A program made the translations under genes and the position numbers. DNA of 64,000 nt from assembly GCA_020698575.1 (NCBI GenBank), contig CM036248.1, positions 21,502,229 to 21,566,228 on the forward strand, read 5' to 3'. The stretch is from Bostrychus sinensis. Its lineage: Eukaryota > Chordata > Actinopteri > Gobiiformes > Eleotridae. The notes under the pieces were generated by a model. It did not search any database. It was not told the origin of the DNA and worked only from the letters and a program-made list of their open reading frames with translations. Below, piece after piece: positions 49,501 to 57,281 of the stretch. Position 1 is the first letter of the stretch; each line of letters opens with the position of its first letter.

Positions 49501-51341
49501 CTCACAGTCTTCGCTCTAATTCATCCCATGTTTTATCAGTTTGAGATCAGGACTCTGTGCAGGCCAGTCAAGTTCTTCCACACCAAACTCACTCATCCAT
49601 GTCTTTATGGGCCATGCTTTGTGCACTGGTGCGCAGTCATGTCGGAACAGGAAGTGGCTATCCCCAGACCCCACAAAGTTGGGAGTATGGAATTGTCCAA
49701 AATCTCTTGGTATGCTGAAGCATTCAGAGTTCCTTTGACTGGAACTAAGGGGCCAAGCCCAGCTCCTGTAAACAACCCCACACCATAATCCCAATTCTGT
49801 AATTTGGGTAGGTGAGTGAATACTTTAGGAAATATCATGTATAATTTGATCCAAAAATTGAAAATAAAAGATAAAAGTTATTAAGTAATAAATTAGACCA
49901 GCTTTATTGATACAAAAAGTGAATAAAACGAATCGACCAATAGCCAATTAGTCGATTAAGTGACTAAGCTGTCCGCCATACTAATCCTATCAGCCCTATC
50001 CCTAACACAAGTGGACCTTTGCAGTAATCATCTTTGGTCATCTTTTTTCCTCTAGCCCGTCATCACCCTCCCATCTGTGTTGTTTGTTCCATTCACTCCT
50101 CTGTTTCTATCCTTGCCCCGCTCTCTAATTAACACCTACTGTAAGCTCGATCTGACTGAGCAAACCCCCAAGGACAGCACTGGAAACACAGTCAGAGGAA
50201 AGAAAATAAATACAATAACAAAGAGACCAGCAGTATTACCACAGAAAAAAATGCTTAAAAGAGACACAGATGGAGAAGAAATTGTGTGAATTATGAATGC
50301 AGTGATAAAATGACTACGGCAACTGAAGAAATATTAGGATGCTTTATGATTTCTTTGGCGTCTCCATTGCTCATAGCCCTTCCATAAAACATTTGTCTTT
50401 TTAGATGCATCTGAGAGTGAGAAATACGAAACATTACCAGCAGATTATGAGCAGATCTCATAGTTGTTTGGAGTGACGCCACAGGACACAGCACAGTGAT
50501 CCATAGAGGCTTGGGTTGTGTAAGTTTAGTGTGCATTTTGTGTGATTGTAATACAAGGCAGAGCTTATGGAAGTACTTAACATTGTGACAGAACACTTAG
50601 GGCATGCAAAGGCATTGCTCTTTAATAGTGACGTGTATTGTCTATACAGGTGTGCCACTATAGGTTGCCATGGTGACTGATATAGGGCACATGCATACAC
50701 ACTTTGTATAGGGTTAAAAATGGCAGTGCAAAGTGGGGTGGTCTAAAAGGCTAAAGCTGTTTATCTCAATGAAGAAAAACAACCACAGGCAAATGCACCA
50801 GCGCCCAAATTTGCAAACACACACACACGCGCACATATTTTAGTGAATTCGACTGGTGCATTAGTGGTACAGATTTATTACACGTATCGATTAGCCGTGA
50901 ACGTCCGACATCGCGCACACACAGTAAAGCACTGAGTCAACAATACACTAAAAAATGACTGTTTATATCCCGCACGACTTCGGAGCCATAAATTATAAAC
51001 AATCGACTTTGCACCTGCTCTCACACACACAAACAGACACAGTGCAGCATTCAAATGCACCTTGAACACCTGCCACAACAAAGAGCTACCTGCTACCAGA
51101 GACAAAGAAAAACAAAGCCAGACGCAGCACGGCAAGGACCAAGGAACTGACGCATTCAGCCATCATAGAAAGCCCAGTCATCTGCCTGAGTAGAGACTTC
51201 AGAGCCTTAGCTTTCTAATATAATTTTCTGAAAACAATATTGTCTCCATAAACTCCTCTTAATTATGAACAGCCTCATAAATAAACTGAAAAGAACAGTT
51301 AAAGTGTTTACCTCCTCCTCCTCCGAGTAGAGAGTTGTTAG
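16569..51341 (-). CDS. macrod1: macrod1-like mono-ADP-ribosyl hydrolase, six exons (5' and possibly 3' incomplete)
   Basis: Six exons on the - strand splice with canonical GT/AG sites and consistent phases into 456 nt, 152 codons. They encode the macrodomain from the GGGG loop onward: ANNSLLGGGGVDGAIH, CETGQAKIT, VIHTVGPIAQG, AFPCISTGIYGYP, FLDEHHEKVDRVIFCVFL and LPLYFPAG. MACROD proteins remove mono-ADP-ribose from acidic residues and hydrolyse O-acetyl-ADP-ribose. The catalytic-loop Asp of GGGVDG is present. Choice of paralogue: LRSCY and LPLYFP fit the MACROD1 version (LRSCY, LPHYFP, recalled) better than MACROD2, and MACROD1 ends just here while MACROD2 carries a long acidic tail. The exons for the targeting region and the first part of the domain, including the NAAN strand, are not in the window. 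Introns are about 10.7, 17.7, 1.1, 2.3 and 2.5 kb. The span is given down to 16569 to include the alternative read-through end. Confidence 0.9.
16709..16790 (-). CDS. macrod1: macrod1 exon f: final strand VDRVIFCVFL and LPLYFP
   Basis: The acceptor gtgtgtcag and donor gtgagt flank 82 nt (27 codons plus one base). It reads VDRVIFCVFLPTDKDLYLHN and LPLYFPAG. This is the last strand and helix of the macrodomain. Two ends are possible. Splicing at gtgagt would lead to a short last exon not found here. Reading through the donor stays in frame for about 46 further codons to a stop at 16569-16571. Mammalian MACROD1 ends within a few residues of this point, so either outcome adds only a tail. Confidence 0.92.
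16791..19255 (-). other. macrod1: macrod1 intron e-f
   Basis: 2465-bp intron. A short (CA)n tract lies directly beside the exon f acceptor (about 16792-16808). No repeat family or additional exon was recognised. Open frames within it look random. Confidence 0.7.
19256..19329 (-). CDS. macrod1: macrod1 exon e: helix GYPPEQAVHEAL
   Basis: The acceptor tgttgcag and donor gtgtgt flank 74 nt (2 nt plus 24 codons). It reads G/YPPEQAVHEALATVRDFL and then DEHHEK, corresponding to the helix that follows the PCISTG loop. The match to MacroD family members is strong in position and spacing. The donor gtgtgtattt is weaker than the others. Confidence 0.92.
19330..21585 (-). other. macrod1: macrod1 intron d-e
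   Basis: 2256-bp intron. AT-rich, with A-runs near 19578-19592, and one partial copy of the tRNA-like repeat near 20860-21020. Confidence 0.7.
20860..21020. repeat. tRNA-like interspersed repeat family, partial copy 2
   Basis: It shows tggatccacacc, ccttggcccattactaacct, then agacaaaccaaccagc and cattacctccctggtggag in the family order. The tRNA-like head is missing. The terminal acctcc...ggtgga stretch is the most conserved edge of the family. Confidence 0.6.
21586..21616 (-). CDS. macrod1: macrod1 exon d: 31-nt microexon, PCISTGIYG loop
   Basis: The acceptor ttactttgcag and donor gtcagt flank 31 nt reading AFPCISTGIY plus the first base of Gly. This is the second substrate loop of MacroD-type macrodomains, which closes over the distal ribose. 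Phases are 0 on entry and 1 on exit, so skipping would shift the frame. The motif match is essentially exact despite the small size. Confidence 0.92.
21617..22692 (-). other. macrod1: macrod1 intron c-d
   Basis: 1076-bp intron of AT-rich sequence. I see no repeat or other element. Confidence 0.7.
22693..22814 (-). CDS. macrod1: macrod1 exon c: YVIHTVGP segment
   Basis: The acceptor tgtgtgcag and donor gtgaga flank 122 nt: 2 nt plus 40 codons, ending in phase 0. After completing the Tyr codon it reads VIHTVGPIAQGRVGETEKRA and then the LRSCYKNS segment. VIHTVGP is a hallmark central strand of this macrodomain family, and LRSCY is shared with MACROD1. Confidence 0.93.
29783..30053. repeat. tRNA-like interspersed repeat family, copy 3 (near full length)
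   Basis: On the - strand the segment around 29789-29862 reads like a tRNA-derived head: gggctttgtggct resembles an A box, and agttagagtccagg sits where the B box should be. In + orientation the head is followed by blocks tggtccacacca, ttactta-ccccatgtggttggag, gatccaaacc and ccaataacaaatcatttctg. The same blocks recur at 31.9, 32.2, 41.5 and 46.6 kb. Confidence 0.65.
31897..32175. repeat. tRNA-like interspersed repeat family, copy 4
   Basis: Contains the head on the - strand (block cctggactcaaactggggg to gagccacaaagccctt in + orientation), then cctggagttactacctttgg, ttgccccattactggcct and the end block agacaaaccaaccaac. It is followed almost immediately by a second, headless copy. Confidence 0.65.
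32185..32490. repeat. tRNA-like interspersed repeat family, copy 5 (headless, in tandem with copy 4)
   Basis: Starts at ttatatttctcaatggt, which corresponds to the position just after the head in copies 3 and 6. It then shows actaatcatttgttcattta, ctgacccctggtggctggag, gagtccacac and aacaaaccaaccac. The head-to-tail arrangement with copy 4 suggests a dimeric unit or a later tandem event. Confidence 0.6.
32920..33070. mobile_element. Miniature inverted-repeat element, hAT-like ends (151 bp)
   Basis: The left end CAGTGGTTTCCAAAC is matched in inverse by GTTTGTGAACCACAC at the right end. The interior (gggcccaaactcaaaggttg, aagaagtctgttagggcc, aagaatcccctaa) has no coding capacity. The CAGTGGTTCCCAAAC-type end is typical of small hAT-related elements in fish (recalled knowledge). 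No clear 8-bp duplication was seen. Confidence 0.6.
34185..34544 (-). repeat. tRNA-like fish SINE-type repeat
   Basis: Read on the - strand it begins ggcggcacggtggcatagtgg, an A-box-like start. The B-box-like gggttcgattcccgg follows, then the block gagtttgcatgttctccccg, gggtttcctccgggtact, and ends at an aatttcccctatgggggatc / aataaagt tail. It is one of the commonest interspersed layouts in teleost genomes. This copy is well preserved, so it is relatively young. I cannot say which named family it belongs to. Confidence 0.8.
37749..37917 (+). repeat. tRNA-derived SINE
   Basis: The head reads gtggtatagctcagttggta (clear A box), with a B box gactcgagtccc about 60 bases later. The body is cccgctctctccctgatttc-ctactattctgtcc and the tail is an A-rich aaaaaatggccaaaaaa. 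The separation of the boxes is longer than in a functional tRNA and the arms do not pair, so this is a SINE and not a tRNA gene. Confidence 0.75.
37990..38370 (-). pseudogene. L2-like LINE, C-terminal end of ORF2 (truncated)
   Basis: On the - strand the frame reads FKYLNGLAPAYLAELL, then RAMRSTNQLILNVSRTRLKT and GDRAFAIVALKCLP, the characteristic end of an L2/CR1-type ORF2. The reverse transcriptase core is missing and the final part has degenerated. It is the same clade as the fragment at 12885-13364 but in the opposite orientation. Confidence 0.75.
39140..39893 (+). mobile_element. Tc1-like element, internally deleted, with long terminal inverted repeats
   Basis: The left end CAGACATATGTAAAAGTTTG and the inverse right end CAGTCATATGCATAGGTTTG both continue into GGGCACCCCTCTGAGG. 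The ends can be paired for roughly 155-165 bp (39140-39304 with 39741-39893). A TA precedes the left end; the right flank is TT, probably a mutated TA. Between them lies a transposase N-terminal fragment in broken frames (DNPQITSKDLQHHPAADG, then LHKEQLYGR). No catalytic DDE region is present. Confidence 0.85.
40518..40634 (-). CDS. macrod1: macrod1 exon b: catalytic VDGAIH segment
   Basis: The acceptor tttctag and donor gtgagt flank 117 nt: 2 nt, 38 codons and 1 nt. The reading starts V/DGAIHRASGPMLKKEC, continues with NGCETGQAKITCAYGLPAK, and the last base begins a Tyr codon. The Asp of VDG is the conserved catalytic-loop residue of MacroD hydrolases. The adjacent donor site overlaps the sequence AAG-T-gtgagt, which fixes phase 1. 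Confidence 0.93.
41490..41780. repeat. tRNA-like interspersed repeat family, copy 6
   Basis: The + strand shows aaatcttctagttcagagat and gagccacaaagcccttatgt (the head, inverted), ctgaccccttgtggctgg, tagccctatcttgcaatggt, tcctgggcccaca and catagcttccttggcaggga. The order matches copies 3 to 5. The B-box half is degenerate here. Confidence 0.62.
44584..44612 (+). other. Potential G-quadruplex tract
   Basis: Four G-runs of 4, 5, 4 and 13 bases are separated by single A residues. This satisfies the usual intramolecular G-quadruplex pattern with one-base loops. It lies in a purine-rich block within the macrod1 intron, on the strand opposite to the macrod1 transcript. Confidence 0.6.
44988..45001. 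promoter_or_regulatory. Perfect X-box (RFX-type) palindrome
   Basis: GTTGCCAAGGCAAC is a perfect inverted repeat of the RFX half site with a two-base spacer. It is embedded in a GC-richer block (about 44820-45020). RFX factors bind such X-boxes at ciliary and other gene enhancers (family knowledge). Use in vivo is not shown by the sequence. Confidence 0.45.
46490..46525. repeat. 18-bp perfect tandem duplication
   Basis: The unit aactcggtattccacttg occurs twice without any gap or mismatch (46490-46507 and 46508-46525). The identity implies a recent slippage or duplication event. Confidence 0.95.
46625..46766. repeat. tRNA-like interspersed repeat family, copy 7 (head-containing, truncated)
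   Basis: Contains the inverted head (ggcctggactcatactggag, cttctagttcagggct, gagctacaaagccctt) and the block actaaaattaatcatttatt. It then stops where an (AAT)n run and the RTE-like LINE begin. On the - strand gtagctcaatttagc resembles the A box and agtatgagtccagg the B box. Confidence 0.65.
46770..48004 (+). pseudogene. RTE-like LINE reverse transcriptase fragment, inactivated
   Basis: The frames read GKAPGVDEIRPEYLRSLD, then TGVVVPLFKKGDQRVC, RGITLLSLPGK, VHVGLWQGCPLSPVLF and FMDRISRHSQGPD. After a break come AAESEAAGMRISTSKFEAMV, VGGEHLPQVKKFKYLWVLF, IGAVSAVMRSLYRSVV and YGHELWVM. These are successive blocks of a non-LTR reverse transcriptase and the region after it. There are at least four frame changes and several stops. 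The segment that should hold the catalytic FADD motif is deleted around 47385-47400. The 3' end (agataaagcggaagaagatgg) resembles the tail of a common fish LINE. The endonuclease part is missing. The RTE/Expander assignment is from memory and tentative. Confidence 0.82.
49195..49292 (+). repeat. Short fish SINE module, copy 2
   Basis: The blocks ggatgcacttcctgatgcaa, ccctctccatttatcctggc and ttgggaccggcacaaagg are in the same order as at 7157 and 61691. Confidence 0.65.
49344..49836 (-). mobile_element. Tc1-like element, internally deleted, with transposase C-terminal remnant
   Basis: Ends of about 25 bp are inverted repeats: tatttccaaaggtattagct at the left and, inversely, atttcctaaagtattcactc at the right. 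Both run into cacc. On the - strand the inside reads VKGTLNASAYQEILDNSILP, then HDCAPVHKAWPIKTWMSEFG and VEELDWPAQSPDLKLIKH. This is the DDE-domain C-terminus of a Tc1/mariner transposase, with the usual NPIEH changed. The N-terminal half of the protein is deleted. Any + strand open frames over this stretch are antisense shadows. Confidence 0.85.
49905..50005. mobile_element. hAT-like element end (solo fragment)
   Basis: Read inversely the fragment starts agggatagggctgatagg and continues gcttagtcacttaatcgact, a layout shared by many hAT-type non-autonomous fish elements (recalled). Only one end is visible. Confidence 0.4.
50664..50677. promoter_or_regulatory. X-box-like (RFX-type) motif
   Basis: GTTGCCATGGTGAC has one perfect RFX half site and one with a single change. 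A weaker relative, GTTACCATGGAGAT, is at 56743-56756. Confidence 0.35.
51312..51341 (-). CDS. macrod1: macrod1 exon a: 30-nt microexon, GGGG loop
   Basis: On the - strand the acceptor ctttttcag precedes 30 nt and the donor gtaaac follows. With one base borrowed from each neighbour the codons read ANNSLLGGGG. This is the glycine-rich loop that contacts the distal ribose and diphosphate of ADP-ribose in MacroD-type macrodomains. The exon has phase 1 on both sides, so skipping it would keep the frame while removing the loop. Confidence 0.88.
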
Positions 51342-53604
51342 CTGAAAAAGAAAAAGACAAAAATATATTAGTCTAAAAAGGTATCAGGATTAATGAAATA
51401 ATCAACAAATAGGAACGTTAGGAAACAAGTTTTTATTAATGTGTTTGTTTTTGTTTTTATGCGGTGGTATGCTAACCAATCTTGCTAGAGGAAAAATCCA
51501 AGTCAACCTTTTTTAAGTTGTAGGTTGTAGCTGTTGTCTTCTGGGAGTTGTCTTCATTTTAAAATTAAGCAAATAACTTAATTTAAGCTCCTATGTTTAA
51601 CTTTGAGTTTTCTTTTTGGATTTTCCCCTTCACCATATTGAAAATTACATTGCTCTGGATTTTGTATTTGTGAATAGAGTTTAAAGTACTTTTTCAGATT
51701 ATAGACCTGTTATAGTCCTTTCCATTTCCACACAGATTTGTGCACTACAATATTTTTTTGTTTATAAGCCATATTTGCGAGTGTCCTTCGGTGGAATGTT
51801 GTTGTGTCAGCGTTCGTCCACAACTGCGGCTGTTGGTCCAAGTCCTGGGGGCGAGCTCTGCCTCTGCTTTTGCCAACGAGGCACTTAATTGCATTCACCT
51901 GGCGTTGCAGGTGTAACTCGGCCCTGATTAGATGGATACAATGAGACGCAGCAGGCCACAAGTCAACGTCAATGAAGACTGTGAACAAGAAGCCTGCCTG
52001 CCCGCTACGCTAATGAATAAACTCACGCTGAGGCTATAGTCCAGAGAAAAACTAGCCCCTGCACAAGCTAAAATGCACCAATTTATCTTCTGCTCAAGTC
52101 AATCAAGTGACTTTTACCAGGCTAACGAGATGGTTATAGCTTCAATAAGAACATAATGAGCTCTTTTTGAAATAGTAGAGAAATAATCCTAGTAGCCTAG
52201 CTACTACTAAATTATCAATTATCAAATTATCATCTTAAAAAATAAAAGTTACTGCAAATGTTTAAATAGTGTAAATTGCTGGCATCAGTGTCAAGGCTAG
52301 CTGCTTCTGCCATATGCAATATCCAGGTTTTTTTCTCACCCACAGAACTGTGTAGTCAGCAGTGCTAACCTGGGTACATCTGCTGCTCTTTTAGGAAATT
52401 TCCAACCTGATAAACCAAAAATCACGTTTCCAATATGATTTTGGTCCATAGATCAAATATTGGTTGCAGTGATAAGCTCTGTGTGAGCGATGGTTATAGA
52501 GTTATGTTGTGCCACACAAATGATGCCCCGTGCCATTGGGCATTGCTTCAGTTATTTTGTGATTACAATAGCTGAAGAAACAATACAACAATCTAATCAT
52601 TTCCTTTTCTTTAGTTCACTATAACCTCAAACACTCATTCACTTTCTATTCATTTCAAGACTTGCCTGTTTATGTGAACAGCTGCATGACTAACTAACAT
52701 GTCCCAAAGAGGATTTGTTCACGCTCTAATTTGGAAACATTAATGTGCAGTGTCGTACTAAGTGAAAAGACAAAACATCAGGTTGTACAATTAAAAGGTG
52801 TGACACTTTTTCAGGTGCTGGGCTTGTTTAAGAGTTGATAGATCTTGCAGCTCATCCTAGTGTAAAAGTTCAGACAAATAAAATCTCTTCATTAGGTGCC
52901 CTATATCCATTCTCTGCTAATTAGCTGCAGGCAGCACATAGCAGTGATAACACATATTGAGGCTTATTATTACTCATCCCTGTGCCCAAGGCTGTATCAG
53001 CTCCTTCTGAACTCTTTGTGTGGTGAAAAGTTTCCTGTTTTAAAGAAGGACAAATGCGCCTCCAGCAGAGATGACGCAGCTTAGAGACTGAACAGAAACA
53101 CTGTGATACATCGACATAAATTAGTGAGAGATAAGAAATAACAATTTATTATGGGTGTCAACGAACAATGAGAAGCCATGTCAAGCTTATTTACTGCACA
53201 TATTTCAGTAGGAACATAGTAAGACAATTTAACTACCTTGATTAAGAGATAGACAGTATGTGCAGCAAAATTCATAAATCACACACAGTATACCTCTAAA
53301 CAACAGCAAATTGAATACATAATTTGAAAAGAAGGTAGAATTGTAATATGGGAGTTAATCGTAATGACAACAGAAAAGTTTCTTGGTCATTTGGTCATAC
53401 AACAAAAGGCAGTTAAGGTAAAATGTTTAGTAAAGTGTTTAGTTTAGTGTTTAGTTGGTAGTACAGATATTATATTGTAGAGGTATTTGCAATCTTATTG
53501 TATGAGTATTTTTGCACAATGTCATGTTTTACTAAAAAGTTTCAGGTAGTCTGTTTTGCTTTGTTGCTTAGTTAATACAGTATACAAACAACTGTGTAAA
53601 ATAT

Positions 53605-54410
53605 GTATTTATTTATTTATTTATTTAAAAGGGACAATGCACATTAATGAACACCAGTAACAAAATACATGTAAATGCACTGAAATTAGCGTACAGCTAA
53701 TTTTCATTTGTAGTCCCTTGACATTTAAGACAAGACAAGACAAACAACAATTAAACAAAATTCAACAAGTCATAAAAAATTCACATTCCACGGGATCTAA
53801 AGTGCCTATTTATAAAGTGCATATGTGGTTAAAGTGCATACAGTAATTTTAAAGTGCTGTAGTTCTCTAATAAATATAAAGTTAATTTAGTTTAAAGCCA
53901 GTTTGAGCCACATGTGTTGGTCGTCTCCTGCCGCTCAGAGACGACCAAGACACTGGAGTTTACAGAGTGCCCTCGGGTCCTAAAACATTCATACATATAT
54001 ACATATTTACATGACAGTGACAGTAAGAAACAGCAACAGTATAGATTGCAGGGTGTATGCGGTGCATGCCTACATATAGGTATGTAGGCATGGACCGCAT
54101 ACATTCACGCTCAACAACAACAGTAAATTATGAGTCTGTTCAGACAATCATGGTACATGCCACATATGTATATGTATCATGTAACATGAGGTCTGAACGT
54201 CTCTAATGGGAGCAGTGTTGATTAGATTTGAACCATTTTTTAAGGTGAGTTTTAAAGGTGGTATACGTAGGAGATTCTCTTATTGTGTTAGGGATGTTGT
54301 TCCAGATGTTACTGCCTCTGACTGAGAGGACTGACTGTGCGCAGGTGGTACTTCTATAAGGAACCACACAATCACCTCTAGTAGTTGCCCTGGTATTTCT
54401 GCCAATGGTA
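53605..54410 (-). pseudogene. LINE ORF2 C-terminal remnant with 3' tail
   Basis: On the - strand the segment near 54200-54390 reads RGDCVVPYRSTTCAQSVLSV, then GSNIWNNIPNTIRESP and TYTTFKTHLKKWF. This is the usual ending of a non-LTR retrotransposon ORF2 protein. Downstream in the same orientation comes about 600 bp of non-coding 3' sequence ending in an (AAAT)n tail at 53605-53626. I cannot fix the clade. 5' truncation is typical of target-primed insertion. Confidence 0.7.
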
Positions 54411-55794
54411 GATTTTTGTTTATATATATCTTTTTTTTATATTCTTCATTTTAAAAATGTCCCAATGAATAAATCTGTATAAAGTCCTTCATGCCATGAT
54501 TTTCTGAGGCCATCAACAACTAGAATATAAACAATAAAAACTTTAATTTTAGACAATTATTTATTAACAAAACTTTAGTGATCCTTCTTTTGACAATGCT
54601 GCTCTGAAAAAGAAAACATATTTTACATACCTTAAAATGAAATTGCTTCTCTGCCTTAGATCTCAATGCTGCATTATTTGAAACATGTTTTATGGCTGCC
54701 TTCTGGTCTGCAATCAGTGGCCTCTGTACCATGATGAATTTCTTTCAATAAAACTGTATGTTTAATGTAATATATTGTGCAGAAAGAGCCCAATCTCTTT
54801 TTCTACGGGACTTGCACAAAAGTCTAGCTGTAAGTGATATTTTTAGATTGCATATTTTTTGTGCAATCACAAAGCATTGTAGCTGCCGGAAATGTCACAG
54901 TGTGAGGTGACACAATCTGTGTTTGGACAGCCATCAGGAATACAGAAAACATCCGGCCAAATGTTAACGAAATGGCTTTTGGATGGTCTGTTGTTCACAC
55001 TGTGTAACCCAGGGCTACAAACATATCTGTGCCTATGTTTTTTTTCTATCTTTGCACACTTTGGGGGATTTTTGATGATTTTTGTAATTTTCCAGAACTG
55101 GCTATAAAACTGTTGACTTTGCAAAGTGGAAATACATTTCTTTTCATTCTTTCATTCGTGTTAGTGCAACAAAATGAATGCCTTAAAGCAGAGGGTGTCT
55201 AAAAGAGAGTCTGCTATGCTCATTTGTGAGAGCCGGTGAGACCACACTACAAAGACATGCAAAGGGTGCAGAATTGGAGAAAGATGAAAGAAGTGGCGTG
55301 GTGCAGCATACGCGTGCAATGACGGCCTCACACTTCAAGGATTAGGTGTTAGGATTTAGGACAGGTACAAACACTCTGGACTTCTAATGTGCTCGGGCGA
55401 CATATGGAGGTTCTTGGCAAGCCTTCATCCTAGAAATGACCTGCATATTTTCTGATAAAGCTAATCAACGCTACGTTACGTGCCCCGACTTAATTCTCAA
55501 ATGAATAAAAGGGGCTGCATTTTTTTGTGGCATTCACTTTGAAAGTTCAATGCCAGGTCGTGTAGTTTGAGTGAAGTACTAAAAACCTCTTGAAGCAAAC
55601 ATTTAGGAATGCTGTCCTCAGAGGGAGCAGATGCTATAGAACAGACCAGCATTTCAGTGGCAAGAAAATTTAATTAGTACCCAAGGATAATTAACTTTTT
55701 ACAGTATTGGCAAATATTTTGTATATGTACAGCATATAGTTGCAGTAAAAAGCCAAGATAGTAAGATAGGGGAACATCTTTATCTTCATCCATT

Positions 55795-56035
55795 TTTTTC
55801 CATTAGGAGGGGTGGATATTGCGGAATTTAGAGTCACCAACCTCACAAATACATGTCTGTGGATGATGGGAAGGAGAAGGAGTACATTGAGGGAACCCAA
55901 GGTAAAACTGGGAGGACATGCAGACTCTCCTCAAACATGCTATAGTTGGCCGGCTTGAGATTTAACCCATAACTTTCTTGTTGAGAGGCAGGAGCACTGC
56001 AGTCTGCCACTGTGCACAAGAAATCCTTATCTTAT
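55795..56035 (-). repeat. Degenerate copy of the tRNA-like SINE-type repeat of 34185-34544
   Basis: On the + strand the order is tttagagtcaccaacctcac, tctgtggatgatggga, ggaggacatgcagactctcc, gcttgagatttaacccataa, then cttgttgagaggcaggagca and ctgccactgtgc. This parallels the repeat at 34185-34544 with many substitutions and a longer left part. It is clearly older than that copy. Confidence 0.6.
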
Positions 56036-57059
56036 CCTTATTTTGTGTAAAACTAAGTCAGCTATAGATCAGGACCAGTGCCACAGACAAGTTCAAAACA
56101 TTCAAGGTTGCTTGTCATTTCGAATTGAAGAATAAAGCTTTGTATACAAAATTAATATAGTAGCATTTAACTCTCTTTGTGTTGTTTGGAAGTTAGCTAC
56201 ACCATAAAGAGTACCTGAAATATGGCAGACATTTCTGCTTTCAAAAAGCACTCAGGGCTGCTAGGCTGCATTACCTATTCCAAGGATATAGTCTAACCTC
56301 ACATTCTATTTTAATCTCATTTTACCTTTCACAGAAGAGGTGTAGCAGTTCAAATCCAAATTCAACTTTTATCTTGCTTGCTACAAGAGCAGAATTAGAG
56401 TAATCCTTATTCTATCTAGACTTTTCATGCCCATTTTCCATTGATCTTGTTTGTAATCTTACTCAAGCAATCCTATGATAATGAAGATTGCTTTACATAA
56501 AGTAGGCTATAATAGGGGTTTAATGTATTATCAATGATGATGGTACAACAGTGGGTCTCTCTATGCAGATGCATTTAGGTGTTTTAAAATGCAACTTCTG
56601 GCCCTGAGAGAGCCCAGTGGGGAAAACAAAGGAAAATACTCAAATGAATGCATGCTCACGCAGACACCACACACACAAACACACACACACAAGCTAAAGA
56701 AGGTAGCAACACAATTGTAGACAGTTGTGTCACAGTGTTTGGGTTACCATGGAGATGCCAAAGCCCAAAGGTTTGTTACTGAAACCTTGTTAATTAGCAA
56801 GGGGGGGAGAAAGCGAGAGCGTTGCTGATACTCCAGGGAAAGTGTTTCACCATCTGTTAAAACCCACATGTAGCCTCTACCCGGTCAAGTGTGGATCAAG
56901 CCAAACTGGCTGTTGATAAGCCATAAACACTGGCCAGTGGTTGCAAAAGCTTATACACAACTTCCTATCTCCCCCGGAGTGTACAGGCCAACAGTTTCTC
57001 TTCCCCTTATTGGTATTAAACGACTAATTGGAATAGTTAATAGTGAGCAGGCTAAATAA

Positions 57060-57281
57060 AGCAGCTAGCATCTGCGCCTGAGACACGCTAATTATCGGAG
57101 CGGAGAAGGCAGGAGGGTGATAAGTTATACACGAGCGCGAGAGGGGAGGAGTGTGAGGTGTCAGGGGGGAGGCAGCGAGCGAGGCAGGGACGCAGAGGTA
57201 CAGTGCAGAGTTGAGGAGGGACAGGCACAGGACTAAATTTGCTGGGAACATAAAACAACAAGATGGAGTGGTTCTTCTGAG
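57060..57281 (+). promoter_or_regulatory. Candidate GC-rich promoter and untranslated exon (first of two)
   Basis: This block is GC/CpG-richer than its surroundings (for example cgagcgcgagaggggaggag and ggcagcgagcgaggcaggga). It ends with CTGAG followed by a consensus donor gtgagt at 57282. An ATG near 57262 opens only a five-codon frame (MEWFF), which would act as an upstream ORF. Just upstream are homeodomain-like sites (cgactaattgg, cgctaattatc). It could be an alternative first exon of a + strand gene such as flrt1. The + strand orientation rests on the donor alone. Confidence 0.4.

Larger units (their letters stand above)
40635..51311 (-). other. macrod1: macrod1 intron a-b (10.7 kb)
   Basis: Contains repeats listed separately (about 41.5 kb, 46.6-48.0 kb, 49.2-50.0 kb), a G-rich tract at 44584-44612 and X-box-like motifs at 44988 and 50664. 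The stretches 41.8-44.2, 45.0-46.4 and 48.0-49.1 kb show nothing I can identify; open frames there are chance. Confidence 0.65.
51342..57059 (-). other. macrod1: macrod1 upstream intron, left part
   Basis: Non-coding DNA upstream of exon a. The LINE at 53605-54410 and the degraded repeat at 55795-56035 are listed separately. Around 51.7-52.0 kb is a GC-richer patch without a usable exon. I see nothing else. Confidence 0.6.
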
